A DNA stretch of 64,000 nucleotides from CAITSH01 sp025356665 (GCA_025356665.1 JANXRV010000129.1:1-64000); one strand, 5' to 3'; numbered from the stretch's first letter, positions 1 through 9,284 are shown. Translations and numbers: made by a program. Notes: generated from the letters alone by a model not told the origin.

Positions 1-189
1 ATCAAAAGCAAGATCAAAAGCAAGATCAAAAGCAAGATCAAAAGCAAGATCAAAAGCAAGATCAAAAGCAAGATCAAAAGCAAGATCAAAAGCAAGATCA
101 AAAGCAAGATCAAAAGCAACAGCAAAGACAACAACAAAGACAACGACAACCGCAAGAACGACAGTCCATGGCGTTCATGTCGTTTGTGA
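1..189 (+). repeat. 12-bp satellite, ten copies, possible 3' end of a gene entering from the left
   Basis: Positions 1-120 are ten head-to-tail copies of the 12-mer ATCAAAAGCAAG; only the last base of the tenth copy differs. In frame 1 the array reads Ile-Lys-Ser-Lys repeats and stays open into a Lys/Asn/Asp-rich tail that stops at TGA 187-189, so it could encode the basic tail of a protein that starts outside the window. It may equally be non-coding satellite DNA. No start codon is visible, so coding status is undecided. Confidence 0.8.
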
Positions 190-190
190 A

Positions 191-782
191 CTTGACTCCC
201 GTAGGGGACGCCGAGAAGCGCAGTGCCCTCGGGAGAAGTCCGGTCCCGTTGTCTGAGCCCCGCAAGGGGCGAGTTTAGGGACCGGCCCGAGGGCGCGAGC
301 ATCGCAGGGCAGCCCCCGCGTAACGAATCTGCATACTGCACTACCACTCCCCGGGGGCCGTCACCTCCGGGTCGCCTTTTCTTGGTTACTTCTTTTGGCG
401 AAGCAAAAGAAGTAACTCGCCCCCCCGCAGGGGGCGAAACCACCAAACTAAAAAGAAATGTCCAAGCCCGCGCAGCGTCGAAGCGAGCCGTTGCGCACGA
501 ATGACCTCGCGTAGTGCGGCGTTGCGGGGTTATTGCCCTTGACTCCGGTAGGGGACACCGAGAAGCGCAGCAGCGTCGGGGGTGTGCTTTCTTTGCTTAC
601 TCTTCTTTGCACAAGCAAAGAAAGTAAGTCGCCCCCCGCAAGGGGGCGAAATCGCCCAACAAAAAAAGAACGCCCAAGCCCGCGCAGCGACGAAGTGAGC
701 GGCTGCGCACGAATGACGTCGCGTAGTACAGCGTTGCGAGCTTATTGACCTTGACTCCCGGAGGGGACGCCTAGAAGCGCAG
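191..782. repeat. duplicated intergenic repeat, two full units and the start of a third
   Basis: The 33-bp block that begins CTTGACTCCCGTAGGGGAC recurs with few changes at 191-223, 538-570 and 750-782. The ends of the two units also match each other: both run through a segment rich in GCGCACGAATGAC just before the next block. Units are about 347 and 212 bp, the first carrying extra sequence. The units contain fortuitous open frames at 223-504 and 533-748 of a type often over-annotated in GC-rich proteobacteria. I read this as a non-coding dispersed repeat, not as two genes. Confidence 0.7.
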
Positions 783-889
783 CAACTAAGCGTTAAGCAT
801 CCGAATCACCGATGGCCAGAAAGGCCATCACAATAGCGAACGCAGCAAGTGCTAGCATCCCTAGCATGCAATCCACCCCCGGAGCCGCC

Positions 890-1867
890 ATGTCCCGTCG
901 TTTGATTTCCGCCCTCATCGGCCTGCTCGCCGCTACGCTGTTGCCGGCCACGCCAGTCGCGGCGCAGACCTACCCGCAAAAATCAGTGCGCCTGGTCGTG
1001 CCCTTTGCCGCCGGCGGCATTGCCGATGTGTTTGCGCGCATCATCGGCGCCAAGTTGTCGGAGGCCTGGGGGCATCCGGTGCTGGTGGAAAACCGCCCCG
1101 GGGCCGGCGGCAATATCGGCGCGGATGCCGTGGCCAAGGCGCCGGCGGACGGCTACACCCTGCTGATGGGCAGCATAGGCACGCAGGCGGTCAATGCCAG
1201 CCTGTTTCGCAACATGCCTTATGACCCGGTCAAAGATTTCACACCGGTCGCGCTGGTGCTCGAGGCCGAGAGCCTGCTCGCGGTACACCCCTCGGTCGGC
1301 GCGAGCACGCCGGCCGAACTGATCGCGATCGCGCGCGCGCAACCGGGCAAATTGAGCTACGGCTCGGCCGGTGTGGGCACGGCAAGCCATCTTGCCGGCG
1401 AGCTGTTCAAGTCCATGGCGCGCGTCGATGTGACGCACATTCCGTACAAGGGCAATGTGCCGGCCATCACCGACCTGCTGGCCGGGCAGACGCACATGGT
1501 GTTCGCCACCATGCCCACCGTGCTGCCGCTGGTGAAGGCGGGCAAGCTCAAGGGCGTGGCGGTGCTCGGGCTCAACCGCTCCGCGGCGGCGCCAGACACG
1601 CCGACCCTGGCCGAGTCCGGGCTGAGCGGCTTTGAGGTCAACAACTGGATAGGCATCTTCGGCCCCGCCGGCATGCCGCCCGCCATCACCACCAAACTCA
1701 ACGCCGCGGTACTGGAGGTGATGCGCTCAACGGACGTGCGCCAGCGCATGCTCAGCGAGGGCGCGCGCTTCACCGCCACCACGCCGGAGCAATTCGCCGC
1801 CTTTGTCGCCGCCGAGACGGCCAAATGGGGCAAGCTGATTCGCGAGGTGGGCATTCGCGCCGATTAA
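890..1867 (+). CDS. Bug/TctC-family periplasmic solute-binding protein
   Basis: A 325-residue exported protein that would bind a carboxylate-type ligand in the periplasm. The first 26 residues form a signal peptide ending VAAQ. The mature part opens with the Bug hallmark (YPQKSVRLVVPFAAGG) and has the PGAGGNIGA loop and DGYTLLMGS segment of the family. I chose ATG 890 because GGAG lies six bases upstream (881-884) and because this start gives a normal signal peptide; an in-frame ATG at 812 adds 26 residues unlike any signal. It stands alone, with no permease genes. Ligand unknown. Confidence 0.93.
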   Translation: MSRRLISALIGLLAATLLPATPVAAQTYPQKSVRLVVPFAAGGIADVFARIIGAKLSEAWGHPVLVENRPGAGGNIGADAVAKAPADGYTLLMGSIGTQAVNASLFRNMPYDPVKDFTPVALVLEAESLLAVHPSVGASTPAELIAIARAQPGKLSYGSAGVGTASHLAGELFKSMARVDVTHIPYKGNVPAITDLLAGQTHMVFATMPTVLPLVKAGKLKGVAVLGLNRSAAAPDTPTLAESGLSGFEVNNWIGIFGPAGMPPAITTKLNAAVLEVMRSTDVRQRMLSEGARFTATTPEQFAAFVAAETAKWGKLIREVGIRAD

Positions 1868-1884
1868 TCGGCCACGTTTTTTCG

Positions 1885-1926
1885 GCACCGGGCACCGAGC
1901 ACCGAGCACCAAGCACCAAGCACCAA
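1885..1926. repeat. 7-bp satellite (GCACCRR), six copies
   Basis: Six tandem copies of a 7-mer, GCACCGG/GCACCGA/GCACCAA, lie just downstream of the solute-binding protein gene. Read directly from the sequence; no function is evident. Confidence 0.85.
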
Positions 1927-2042
1927 TAAAATATGGCGGCCTGGTTTTTTTATGGCGTAATGGATTGATTGCCAGATCACATGCGCCAGCTTATGTTTCA
2001 ATGCAAACTAATGTATCCCGTCAATTCAAAAAGGAGATCAAT

Positions 2043-2867
2043 GTGACCGCAAACCACCCATTTTTTTACGCGCGCCGCCTTGCGACGCTGATAGCGCTGG
2101 TCCTGACGATGGGTGTCGCCGCCACGCCGTCTCACGCCCAGCCCAAATCAGAATTCGCGCCCGAGATCGGCCAGCCGGGCAAGGACGTGGTGTGGGTGCC
2201 CTCGCCCGAGCAACTGGTGGACAAGATGCTCGACATGGCCAAGGTCACGCCCAATGACTACCTGATGGACCTGGGTTCGGGCGACGGCCGCACCGTCATC
2301 GCCGCGGCCAAACGCGGTGTGCGTGCCACCGGCGTCGAATACAACCCCGACATGGTGGTGCTGTCGCGGCGCAACGCCGAGAAGGCCGGCGCCAAACTGG
2401 CCAACTTCGTCGAGGGCGATATTTTCCAGACCGACCTCAGCAAGGCGACGGTCATCACGCTATTCCTGCTGCCAGATCTCAACGTCAAACTGCGCCCGAC
2501 CATTCTAAGCATGAAACCGGGCACGCGCATCGTCTCCAACTCCTTCAGGATGGGCGACTGGTCACCGGACGAAACGGTGGAACTCGGTTGCGGCACCTAC
2601 TGCACCGCCTTCATGTGGATAGTGCCGGCGCGTATCGAGGGCAACTGGAAAAGCGCCCAAGGCGAGCTTGCGTTCAAACAGGAATACCAGAGCTTCAGCG
2701 GCAACGTCGGCGGCGCGCCGCTCAGCGGCGGCAAGTTGAGCGCCGACCAGATCAGCTTCAGCGTCGGCGCCACCCAATACAGCGGGCGCGTGAGCGGTGA
2801 CAGCATAGAGGGCAGCTTCAAGTCCTCGGCTGGCGGCGGCGCATGGAAGGCGACACGCGCCAAATAA
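2043..2867 (+). CDS. exported class I SAM-methyltransferase-like protein
   Basis: A 274-residue protein with a signal peptide ending ATPSHAQ followed by a class I methyltransferase core: helix LVDKMLDMAKV, motif I DLGSGDGRTV, acidic motif II VEYNP and a GDIF segment. The last about 75 residues, rich in Gly/Ser and alternating polar residues, look like a separate small beta domain. GTG 2043 is chosen because AAGGAG (2031-2036) sits six bases upstream and the signal peptide starts right after; an upstream in-frame ATG at 1965 lacks this. A SAM-binding fold behind a signal peptide is odd, since SAM is cytoplasmic. Substrate unknown. Confidence 0.85.
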   Translation: MTANHPFFYARRLATLIALVLTMGVAATPSHAQPKSEFAPEIGQPGKDVVWVPSPEQLVDKMLDMAKVTPNDYLMDLGSGDGRTVIAAAKRGVRATGVEYNPDMVVLSRRNAEKAGAKLANFVEGDIFQTDLSKATVITLFLLPDLNVKLRPTILSMKPGTRIVSNSFRMGDWSPDETVELGCGTYCTAFMWIVPARIEGNWKSAQGELAFKQEYQSFSGNVGGAPLSGGKLSADQISFSVGATQYSGRVSGDSIEGSFKSSAGGGAWKATRAK

Positions 2868-2887
2868 ACCCGAAAAACCACGGCGCT

Positions 2888-2922
2888 GGCTGAAAAGCCG
2901 CGCCTGGCGCGGGTTTCCAGCC
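2888..2922. repeat. 35-bp REP-like palindromic element, copy A
   Basis: One of four 35-bp elements in this window with the layout CTGRAAAG, about eight variable bases, CTGG, then an arm ending TTYCAGCC. The outer arms are inverted repeats. This copy starts 21 bp after the stop of the exported methyltransferase-like gene. Other copies lie at 18816, 21371 and 37989. Confidence 0.75.
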
Positions 2923-3009
2923 GGCTGTAAAGGCCAGACTGGTGGGCGAGGCTTTGCAGCCATTGCTCTACAACAACCGAGTGCAATACCCGGGAAATAA
3001 CAAGGCCCT

Positions 3010-3099
3010 GTCATTGCGAGAAGGCGACGCCGACGCGGCAATCTTGTGATGTTGCGACGGTGGTCACAAGGACGACGGGATTGCTGCGCTCGCAATGAC
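3010..3099. repeat. 90-bp palindromic MITE-like element, solitary copy
   Basis: The element starts GTCATTGCGAG and ends CTCGCAATGAC, which are perfect inverted ends, and internally carries CGACGCGGCAATCTTGTG. It is the same family as the three-copy array at 9883-10223. It lies in the otherwise empty 2868-3441 gap, where I see no gene. Confidence 0.85.
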
Positions 3100-3441
3100 A
3101 AAAATACTACGCGGCGAACGCGCTCCTGGGGACAGATGTGGCTATTGCTGCCCAAGGGCTTGGTCCCCGCCAGCAGCGGGTGCCGCCGCAAGGCCGCATC
3201 GTCCTGCGGCGCCCGCGCAAGCTTGAGTTCCAGTTCGGTAGCCCTGGACTGGCGGCTCCACCGACACACCAGCCGGACGTCGGAAACATTGCCATTAATT
3301 TCTTTACATTACTTAACAATAGACGCACAGTATAGGTGACCTTCCGGATACTGCCGCAAAGATCCGGGGGCAGGCCCCCGCACTAAAGCGAACCGCCGGC
3401 TTGTGCCGGAACTGAACTGTTTTTAACCGCCTGACCCAGGG

Positions 3442-6400
3442 ATGCACCGCGCCGGCCCGGACGCATTCTCCAAGCACCCTGGATACGCGGCCAGGATAAA
3501 AGCGCCGCATAAATCAAACATGCCCAAGGCCACCAAACGCCAAGACAAGCAAGACCCTCTGCGCGACATTGTGCGTGCGCGCCGCCTGCTGTCCGAATCT
3601 AGTCGGGCGCTGCTGCGTGCCAAAGACGAAGCGGTTTTCTTGCAGGAGATATGCAGCATTGCGGTGGAACTGGCCGGCTACAAGCTGGCCTGGGTCGGAC
3701 TGCTGCGCCACGACGAGGCGCGCAGTATCGAAGCGGTGGGCCTCGCCTACGATCAGGACGGCGTGTTTGGCAAGGTCCGCGCATCCTGGGGCGACTCCGA
3801 TCTGGGCAAAGGCCCGGCCGGCACCGCCGTGCGCAGCGGGCATGCCCAGGTGGTGCAAAACCTGCACGGCGCACACAACTTCGGCAACTGGCGCCCGCTT
3901 GCGCTCGGCCCCCTGCACCAGGCCGTGGCCGCGCTGCCGCTTCGAATCGAGGGTGAGCCCGGCCCGGTTGTCGGCGTGCTGTGCCTCGTCGCCGGCGAAG
4001 CCCTTGCCTTTGGCACCCTGGAACTCGAATTGCTCGATGAGGTCGCGCGCGACGTCGCTTTCGGCATGCATGCAATTCGCGCCCGCAGCGCGCAATTGCA
4101 AACCCACGCGGCGCTGCGCATGAGCGAGCAGCTTCACAAAATAACCTTCGACCATGCCTCCGTCGGCATCGGCCATGTCGGCGCGGACGGCCGCTATATT
4201 CTGGCAAACGGGCAGTTGGAGAAAATACTGGGCTACGGCCCCGGCGAACTGATAGGAAAATCGGTGCGCGCGATGGTGCACCCGGAGGACATTGCTCTCA
4301 CCGATGACATGCGCGCCCACATGCACGCCGGCGAAACCGATTTTTTCAAGACACAAAAGCGCTACCTCAAAAAAGACGGCACCGTCGTATGGGTGGCGCT
4401 TAACGTGTCGATCATGCGTGACGACCAGGGCCGGCCGCTTTACGATATTTCTGTGGTGGAGGACATCACCGAGCGTGTGCGCGCCGACGCGCTGCGAGAA
4501 CTTGAGCACGCCATCACCCTCCAACTGCTGGTAACTGACAGCGCCTCTGCCACCTTGCAGACGGCCATGCGCGCCATTTGCGAATCCGAGCACTGGGACT
4601 GCGCACGCTACTTTGAACCGCGCGAGGCACCTGACGTGCTGCATTGTTCCGAAAGCTGGTCGGGCAAGGATGCGTTGATGGCAGAATTCCTGCGTGCCTC
4701 AAAGCAGACCCCCCATGCCGCAGACAAGGGACTTTTTGGCCTCGCCTGGAAACAAGGCCGGCCGGCGTGGTCGGCCGATATAAGCATGCACGAACACGCA
4801 TCGGAGAACACACTGTCACAGCGCCATGGCATGCGCAGCGAGTGTGTCTTCCCGGTGTGGGCCGAGGGCGCCATCATCGGCCTGCTGGTTTTCAACAGCG
4901 GCAAGACCGCCACGCCGGCGCAAAACCTACTTGACGCCATCGAGGCGATAAGTGCGCAAATCGGGCATATCCTGCAGCATAAAAAAACCGCAGAAGCGCA
5001 ACGGCGCTTTCGCGTCGCCATGGACACGTCTGCGGACATGGTCACGCTGATAGACCCTGCGACCATGCGTTACCTCGACGTCAACACCACCGCCTGCGAA
5101 AAAAAGGGCTACCCGCGCGAGCAGATGTTAACAATGGGGCCGCACGATGTGAGCAATGTTTCGCGCAAAGAGTTTGCGCGCCAATTCGCCCAGACCATAG
5201 CCAGCGGCGGGACAACGCGCCTGATCAATAGCTCCAGGTGCAAGGACGGCAGCACATTTCCGGTCGAGGTCTTACTCCGCGCAGTGAAATCCGAGGGGCA
5301 TTGGCTCATTGTTGCCGTGCTGCGCGACATCAGCGCGCGCATCGAGTCGGAGCACACCCTGCGCCGCAGCGAGCTGCGCTTTCGCAAGCTGGTGTCGCTG
5401 TCATCGGACAGCCTGTGGGAGACCGACAGCGAACACCGTTTCACTCACATAGCCTACGGTTCCCATTTTCCGACGTCGTTGCGCTTCGCTGTAGAAATGG
5501 GCAAAACGCGCTGGGACATGCCATCGGTTTCGCCGGGCCTGTCCGGCTGGGAGTGGCTGCGCCAGACCATGGACGCGCACCAGCCTTTTCACGGCTTCGA
5601 ATTCGCGCGCGCCGGCGAGGACGACCACATCAATTACCGCATGATCAGCGGCGAACCCGTGTTCGCCGAGGACGGCCAGTTCACCGGCTATTTAGGCATC
5701 GCGCGCGATCTCACCCCGGCCAAACGGGACGCGGCGCGGCTGCTCGAAATCAACAGCCAGCTCGAAGAGCGGGTGGAGCGGCGCACAGCCGATCTGGAGC
5801 GCGCCAACAAGGAGCTCGAGACCTTCAGTTATTCGGTGGCCCACGACCTGCGCGCGCCGCTGCGCGCCATCAACGCCTTTAGCGCCATCGTGCTCGAAGA
5901 AAACCAGGGCAAGCTCGACCCGGCATCGACCGCCCACCTGAAACGGGTGCAGGAAGGCGGGCTGCGCATGAGCGAACTGGTGGATGACCTGCTCGACCTG
6001 GCGCGCATTTCGAGGCAGCCATTACTGCGCCAGGACATCGACCTTTCGCGGCTTGCCAACAAGACGCTGGCGGCGCTCGCCGAAGACGATACGAAACGCC
6101 AGATCGAGATCCGGGTGGACGCGCCCATGCCCGGTAATGGCGACTCCGGACTGCTAGAGATCGTGCTGAGCAACCTTATCGGTAATGCCTGGAAGTTCAC
6201 CAGCAAGGTCGCCGCGGCGCGTATTGACATCGGTATGGAAGAACACGACGGCCGCCAGGTTTATTTTGTCGGCGACAATGGCGCCGGCTTCGACATGAAC
6301 TACAGCGCGAAACTGTTCATGCCCTTCCAGCGCCTGCACGGCCGCCACGAGTTCGAGGGCGCCGGCATCGGCCTGAGCCTGGTCAAGCGTATCATCGAGA

Positions 6401-6471
6401 AACACGGCGGCAGCGTCTGGGCCGAAGGCGAAAAGGACAAGGGCGCGCGTTTTTATTTCACCCTGTGCTGA
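3442..6471 (+). CDS. soluble multi-GAF/PAS sensor histidine kinase
   Basis: A cytoplasmic sensor kinase of up to 1009 residues with no transmembrane segment. In order I see an N-terminal GAF-like domain (about 40-195), a PAS domain ending in an EDITERV-type PAC motif (about 225-345), a second GAF (about 360-500), two more PAS domains (about 515-635 and 645-765), a short coiled coil, a HisKA domain with phospho-acceptor His801 in SVAHDLRAPLRAI, and a HATPase_c domain with N box NLIGNAWKF, GDNGAGFD and GAGIGLSLV. This H-box is typical of bacteriophytochrome-like kinases, but I see no bilin-binding evidence. An alternative start is ATG 3520; neither start has a good ribosome-binding site. No response regulator lies nearby. 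Confidence 0.92.
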   Translation: MHRAGPDAFSKHPGYAARIKAPHKSNMPKATKRQDKQDPLRDIVRARRLLSESSRALLRAKDEAVFLQEICSIAVELAGYKLAWVGLLRHDEARSIEAVGLAYDQDGVFGKVRASWGDSDLGKGPAGTAVRSGHAQVVQNLHGAHNFGNWRPLALGPLHQAVAALPLRIEGEPGPVVGVLCLVAGEALAFGTLELELLDEVARDVAFGMHAIRARSAQLQTHAALRMSEQLHKITFDHASVGIGHVGADGRYILANGQLEKILGYGPGELIGKSVRAMVHPEDIALTDDMRAHMHAGETDFFKTQKRYLKKDGTVVWVALNVSIMRDDQGRPLYDISVVEDITERVRADALRELEHAITLQLLVTDSASATLQTAMRAICESEHWDCARYFEPREAPDVLHCSESWSGKDALMAEFLRASKQTPHAADKGLFGLAWKQGRPAWSADISMHEHASENTLSQRHGMRSECVFPVWAEGAIIGLLVFNSGKTATPAQNLLDAIEAISAQIGHILQHKKTAEAQRRFRVAMDTSADMVTLIDPATMRYLDVNTTACEKKGYPREQMLTMGPHDVSNVSRKEFARQFAQTIASGGTTRLINSSRCKDGSTFPVEVLLRAVKSEGHWLIVAVLRDISARIESEHTLRRSELRFRKLVSLSSDSLWETDSEHRFTHIAYGSHFPTSLRFAVEMGKTRWDMPSVSPGLSGWEWLRQTMDAHQPFHGFEFARAGEDDHINYRMISGEPVFAEDGQFTGYLGIARDLTPAKRDAARLLEINSQLEERVERRTADLERANKELETFSYSVAHDLRAPLRAINAFSAIVLEENQGKLDPASTAHLKRVQEGGLRMSELVDDLLDLARISRQPLLRQDIDLSRLANKTLAALAEDDTKRQIEIRVDAPMPGNGDSGLLEIVLSNLIGNAWKFTSKVAAARIDIGMEEHDGRQVYFVGDNGAGFDMNYSAKLFMPFQRLHGRHEFEGAGIGLSLVKRIIEKHGGSVWAEGEKDKGARFYFTLC

Positions 6472-6472
6472 T

Positions 6473-6571
6473 TGTTCCCTTGCTGTTCCCTTGCTGTTCC
6501 CTTCCTGTTCCCTTCCTGTTCCCTGACGCTTGCCTGATGCTTGGCTGATGCTTACCTCATGCTTAGCTGAT
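6473..6571. repeat. two adjacent 11-bp satellites
   Basis: Positions 6473-6525 hold about five copies of TGTTCCCTTGC/TGTTCCCTTCC. Positions 6528-6571 hold four copies of an unrelated 11-mer, GCTTGCCTGAT and variants. Both begin right after the sensor kinase stop codon. Neither contains an obvious terminator. Confidence 0.85.
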
Positions 6572-6709
6572 CAGCATCGGATGATCGCCCGGGGTTGACC
6601 TGCGCTTGACCCGCGGCTAACACCGCTAACACCGCTAACACATAGGCTGCGGCGGCCGCCCATAAGACATGTTGGCCAAGCCATAACCTAAACCTATCAA
6701 AGAAAACCG

Positions 6710-6935
6710 GCACCAGGCGGGAATGGCACTTACTTAGCGGAATGCTGAAGCGCTTTTGATAAATCATCACATCTTGCAAAACCGCGACCAAGGTACTCCC
6801 TCCCCCTCGCCGGGGGAGGGCGAGGGAGAGGGTGAATGCGTGCAAGATCGAATCTGCCGGCATTCCCCCTCTCCCTGCCCCTCTCCCGCAAGGGGAGAGG
6901 GAAGGTGCTAAGTAAGCGCCATTCGCACCAGGCGG
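6710..6935. mobile_element. MITE-like element with 18-bp inverted ends and 11-bp direct repeats
   Basis: The left end GAATGGCACTTACTTAGC (6721-6738) and right end GCTAAGTAAGCGCCATTC (6907-6924) are inverted repeats matching at 17 of 18 positions. Immediately outside lies the perfect 11-bp direct repeat GCACCAGGCGG at 6710-6720 and 6925-6935, as expected for a target-site duplication. The 204-bp element encodes no transposase. It contains two strong GC-rich hairpins, one of them built from CCCTCTCCC and GGGAGAGGG, a motif common in proteobacterial intergenic repeats. The rest of the 6472-7177 gap shows no gene. Confidence 0.7.
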
Positions 6936-7177
6936 ATCATTGCACTGCGCGGCAAAAGGTTTTGACAACGCCATCGCGCTGCGTCGACAATGGCCCCCGC
7001 ACTCCGAGGCCGGCGCAGGCACCGCATCACGCAACACGCAACACAAGCATGCGGATTTCAGCGCAGCAGAATGCTCACGCAAGCGCTTTGCCGGGCTTGC
7101 ACCCAAAGTTGCAGCCAGACCCGATACCAAACCCCGCCACGCCCCCAAGCCGGGCAGACCAATAAGGTGAACACACA

Positions 7178-7924
7178 GTGACCAGACCCAACCGCATCAA
7201 CAAGGCCATCGCCGAGGGGCGCAAGGCGCACGGCTACAGGCTGACCATCCCCGCGCCGGCCATTGTCGAGATGCTCGGCGTGCTCGACTTTGATTACGTG
7301 CTCATTGATGACGAGCACGGCGTGTTCGGCAACACCGACCTTGACGACATCTGCCGTAGCGCCGACCTCGTCGGGGTGACGCCGATTGCACGCGTGCCCG
7401 ATGTCAGTTCGGCCACCGTCAACCGGCGCCTCGACCGCGGCATCCGCGGCATCGTCGCGCCACACGTGGCGACCGAGGCCGACGCGCGCCAGCTGGTGAG
7501 CGCCTGCTACTTCGGCCCGGTGGGCACCCGCTCGCTCGGCGGTGCACGCGGCGTCAATTACCAGATCGGCATCCCCGACATGCCCGCCTACTACCGCCAG
7601 AGCAACGACAATATTTTTGTCGCCGCAATGATCGAAGACGTCGAGGGCATGGACAATATCGAAAAGATCTGCCGCGTGCCCGGCATCCACTGCATCTACA
7701 TCGGCGCCAATGATTTCGCGCAAAGCCTGGGCTACCCGGGCGAACAGAACCATCCGGCGGTGAAAAAAGCCATGGCCGAAATCGCCGACCGCGTACACCA
7801 ATGCGGTGGCAAGATGCGCGAGGACTGCCTCATCCTGGGCAACCTGCCCGACATGCTGATCAACGGCGCGAGCAAGTTCGCGCCCGAGGCGGCGGTGGCG
7901 GCGCTCAAGGCCATGAAGGCCTGA
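7178..7924 (+). CDS. HpcH/HpaI-type aldolase/citrate lyase family protein
   Basis: A 248-residue class II aldolase-like TIM-barrel enzyme expected to cleave or form a C-C bond next to a 2-keto acid, with a divalent metal. Family signatures are the DDEHGVFG segment (basic residue), ARVP, the metal-site region AAMIEDVEGMDNI and GIHCIYIGANDFAQSLG. GTG 7178 is the start, with AAGGTG at 7164-7169 upstream. It is followed 33 bp later by an aconitase-type large subunit and then the small subunit, suggesting an operon that makes or breaks a branched hydroxy-acid. The exact substrate is not determinable. Confidence 0.9.
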   Translation: MTRPNRINKAIAEGRKAHGYRLTIPAPAIVEMLGVLDFDYVLIDDEHGVFGNTDLDDICRSADLVGVTPIARVPDVSSATVNRRLDRGIRGIVAPHVATEADARQLVSACYFGPVGTRSLGGARGVNYQIGIPDMPAYYRQSNDNIFVAAMIEDVEGMDNIEKICRVPGIHCIYIGANDFAQSLGYPGEQNHPAVKKAMAEIADRVHQCGGKMREDCLILGNLPDMLINGASKFAPEAAVAALKAMKA

Positions 7925-7957
7925 AGCCCGGCCCCTGAAGAACAACGGAGAACTGCA

Positions 7958-9250
7958 ATGGGAATGACCGCAACGGAAAAAATCATCGCGCGCGCCTGCG
8001 GCCTGGCTTCGGTAAAGCCCGGCGACGTCGTGCACCCGAACCCGGACCTGGTGTTCCTGCACGACGGCCAAGTCGAGAACAGCAAAAAAATGCTCGATGA
8101 GCTGGGCATAGACCGCGTGCGCAACGCCGACAAGGTGGTGTTTGTCACCGACCACGAGGTGATCTACACCTCGCCGCGCGCCGCCCAGCGTGGCGTCAAC
8201 ATCCGCTCGGCCGCCAAGACCTGGAAGATCAAGAATTTCTTCGATGTCGGCCAGGGCGGCCACGGCCACGTGTTCCCGATCGAGACCGGCATGGTGATGC
8301 CCGGCATGTTCATTTTCGCCAACGACATGCACGTCACCAATTTCGGCGCGGTGGGCGCCTTCGGCCTGCGCGCCGGCAGCGAGGTCACCTCGGTGCTCGC
8401 CATGGGCACGCTATGGACGCTGGTACCCAAGACCGTGCGCCTCACCCTCAATGGCAAGCTGCGCCCGGGCGTGTACGGGCGCGATGTCGGTTTTCGCGTA
8501 TCCAAACACCTGGCCGGCGGCGAAAAAGGCGACTGGGGCACCGACATCACCTATCGCGTGCTCGAGCTGGCCGGCCCCGGTCTGGATGCATTCGCCCTCG
8601 AGCAGCGCGTCGCGCTGTGCAACACCCCGACCGAGATCAACGCCATCAATGTGTTCGCGCCGCCCTCACAGGCGGTGCTAGAGCGCATCGCCGCGGCGGC
8701 GGGCAAAAAAGTCACCGATCTTGCCCCGGTCTACAGCGACGCGGATGCACAGTTCGAAGCCGACCTCAACTTTGACCTCTCCACACTGGAGCCGCAGGTG
8801 GCGCTGCCGGGCGCGCCCGAGAACGCCGTCGACGTGTCGACGGTGGTGGGCAAGCCGGTCAACCACGCCTATATCGGCTCTTGCGGTTCGAGCATGTACG
8901 AAGACATGGCACTGGCGGCGCGGGTGCTGCGCGGCCGCAAGGTGGCCGCCGGCACGCGCCTGTTTGTGGTGCCCGGCTCGGTGCAGACGGCCAAGCGCCT
9001 CGCCGACGAGGGCCTGATGTCGGTGTTCCAGGAAGCCGGCGCGATCATGCTGCAGTCGGGCTGCGGCCCCTGCGCCGGCGGCGTGCTGGGCCTGATGCAT
9101 TCGGGCGAGGTGTCCATCTCCACGGCGGCGACCAACGGCGCCGGGCGCATGGGTGCGAAAGATTCAGAGTGCTACCTGGGCAGCCCCGCCACCGTGGCGG
9201 TGTCGGCGGTCGCCGGCAAGATTTCCGACCCGCGTTCGCTTGCTTACTGA
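7958..9250 (+). CDS. aconitase/3-isopropylmalate dehydratase family large subunit
   Basis: A 430-residue LeuC-like hydro-lyase subunit that should carry a [4Fe-4S] cluster and isomerise or hydrate a 2- or 3-hydroxy-acid. Cluster cysteines are visible in the YIGSCGSS segment (about residue 310) and in SGCGPCAGG (about residues 369 and 372). The length fits two-subunit LeuC/homoaconitase-type enzymes rather than single-chain aconitase. A ribosome-binding site GGAG precedes ATG 7958. The matching small subunit lies 34 bp downstream. The linked HpaI-type aldolase makes a catabolic dehydratase more likely than leucine synthesis; that is inference. Confidence 0.92.
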   Translation: MGMTATEKIIARACGLASVKPGDVVHPNPDLVFLHDGQVENSKKMLDELGIDRVRNADKVVFVTDHEVIYTSPRAAQRGVNIRSAAKTWKIKNFFDVGQGGHGHVFPIETGMVMPGMFIFANDMHVTNFGAVGAFGLRAGSEVTSVLAMGTLWTLVPKTVRLTLNGKLRPGVYGRDVGFRVSKHLAGGEKGDWGTDITYRVLELAGPGLDAFALEQRVALCNTPTEINAINVFAPPSQAVLERIAAAAGKKVTDLAPVYSDADAQFEADLNFDLSTLEPQVALPGAPENAVDVSTVVGKPVNHAYIGSCGSSMYEDMALAARVLRGRKVAAGTRLFVVPGSVQTAKRLADEGLMSVFQEAGAIMLQSGCGPCAGGVLGLMHSGEVSISTAATNGAGRMGAKDSECYLGSPATVAVSAVAGKISDPRSLAY

Positions 9251-9284
9251 TTAGAATTTTATTGCAGGTTTGACGGAGACATAC

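Noticed and set aside
1..120. CRISPR-like direct repeats
   Set aside because: The 12-bp units are contiguous with no unique spacers and no cas genes.
223..748. Two small proteins (93 and 71 residues)
   Set aside because: They lie inside a duplicated intergenic repeat, differ in frame use, and lack ribosome-binding sites or coherent composition.
6552..7148. 198-residue minus-strand frame
   Set aside because: It runs through the MITE-like element and satellites; no family or start signal.
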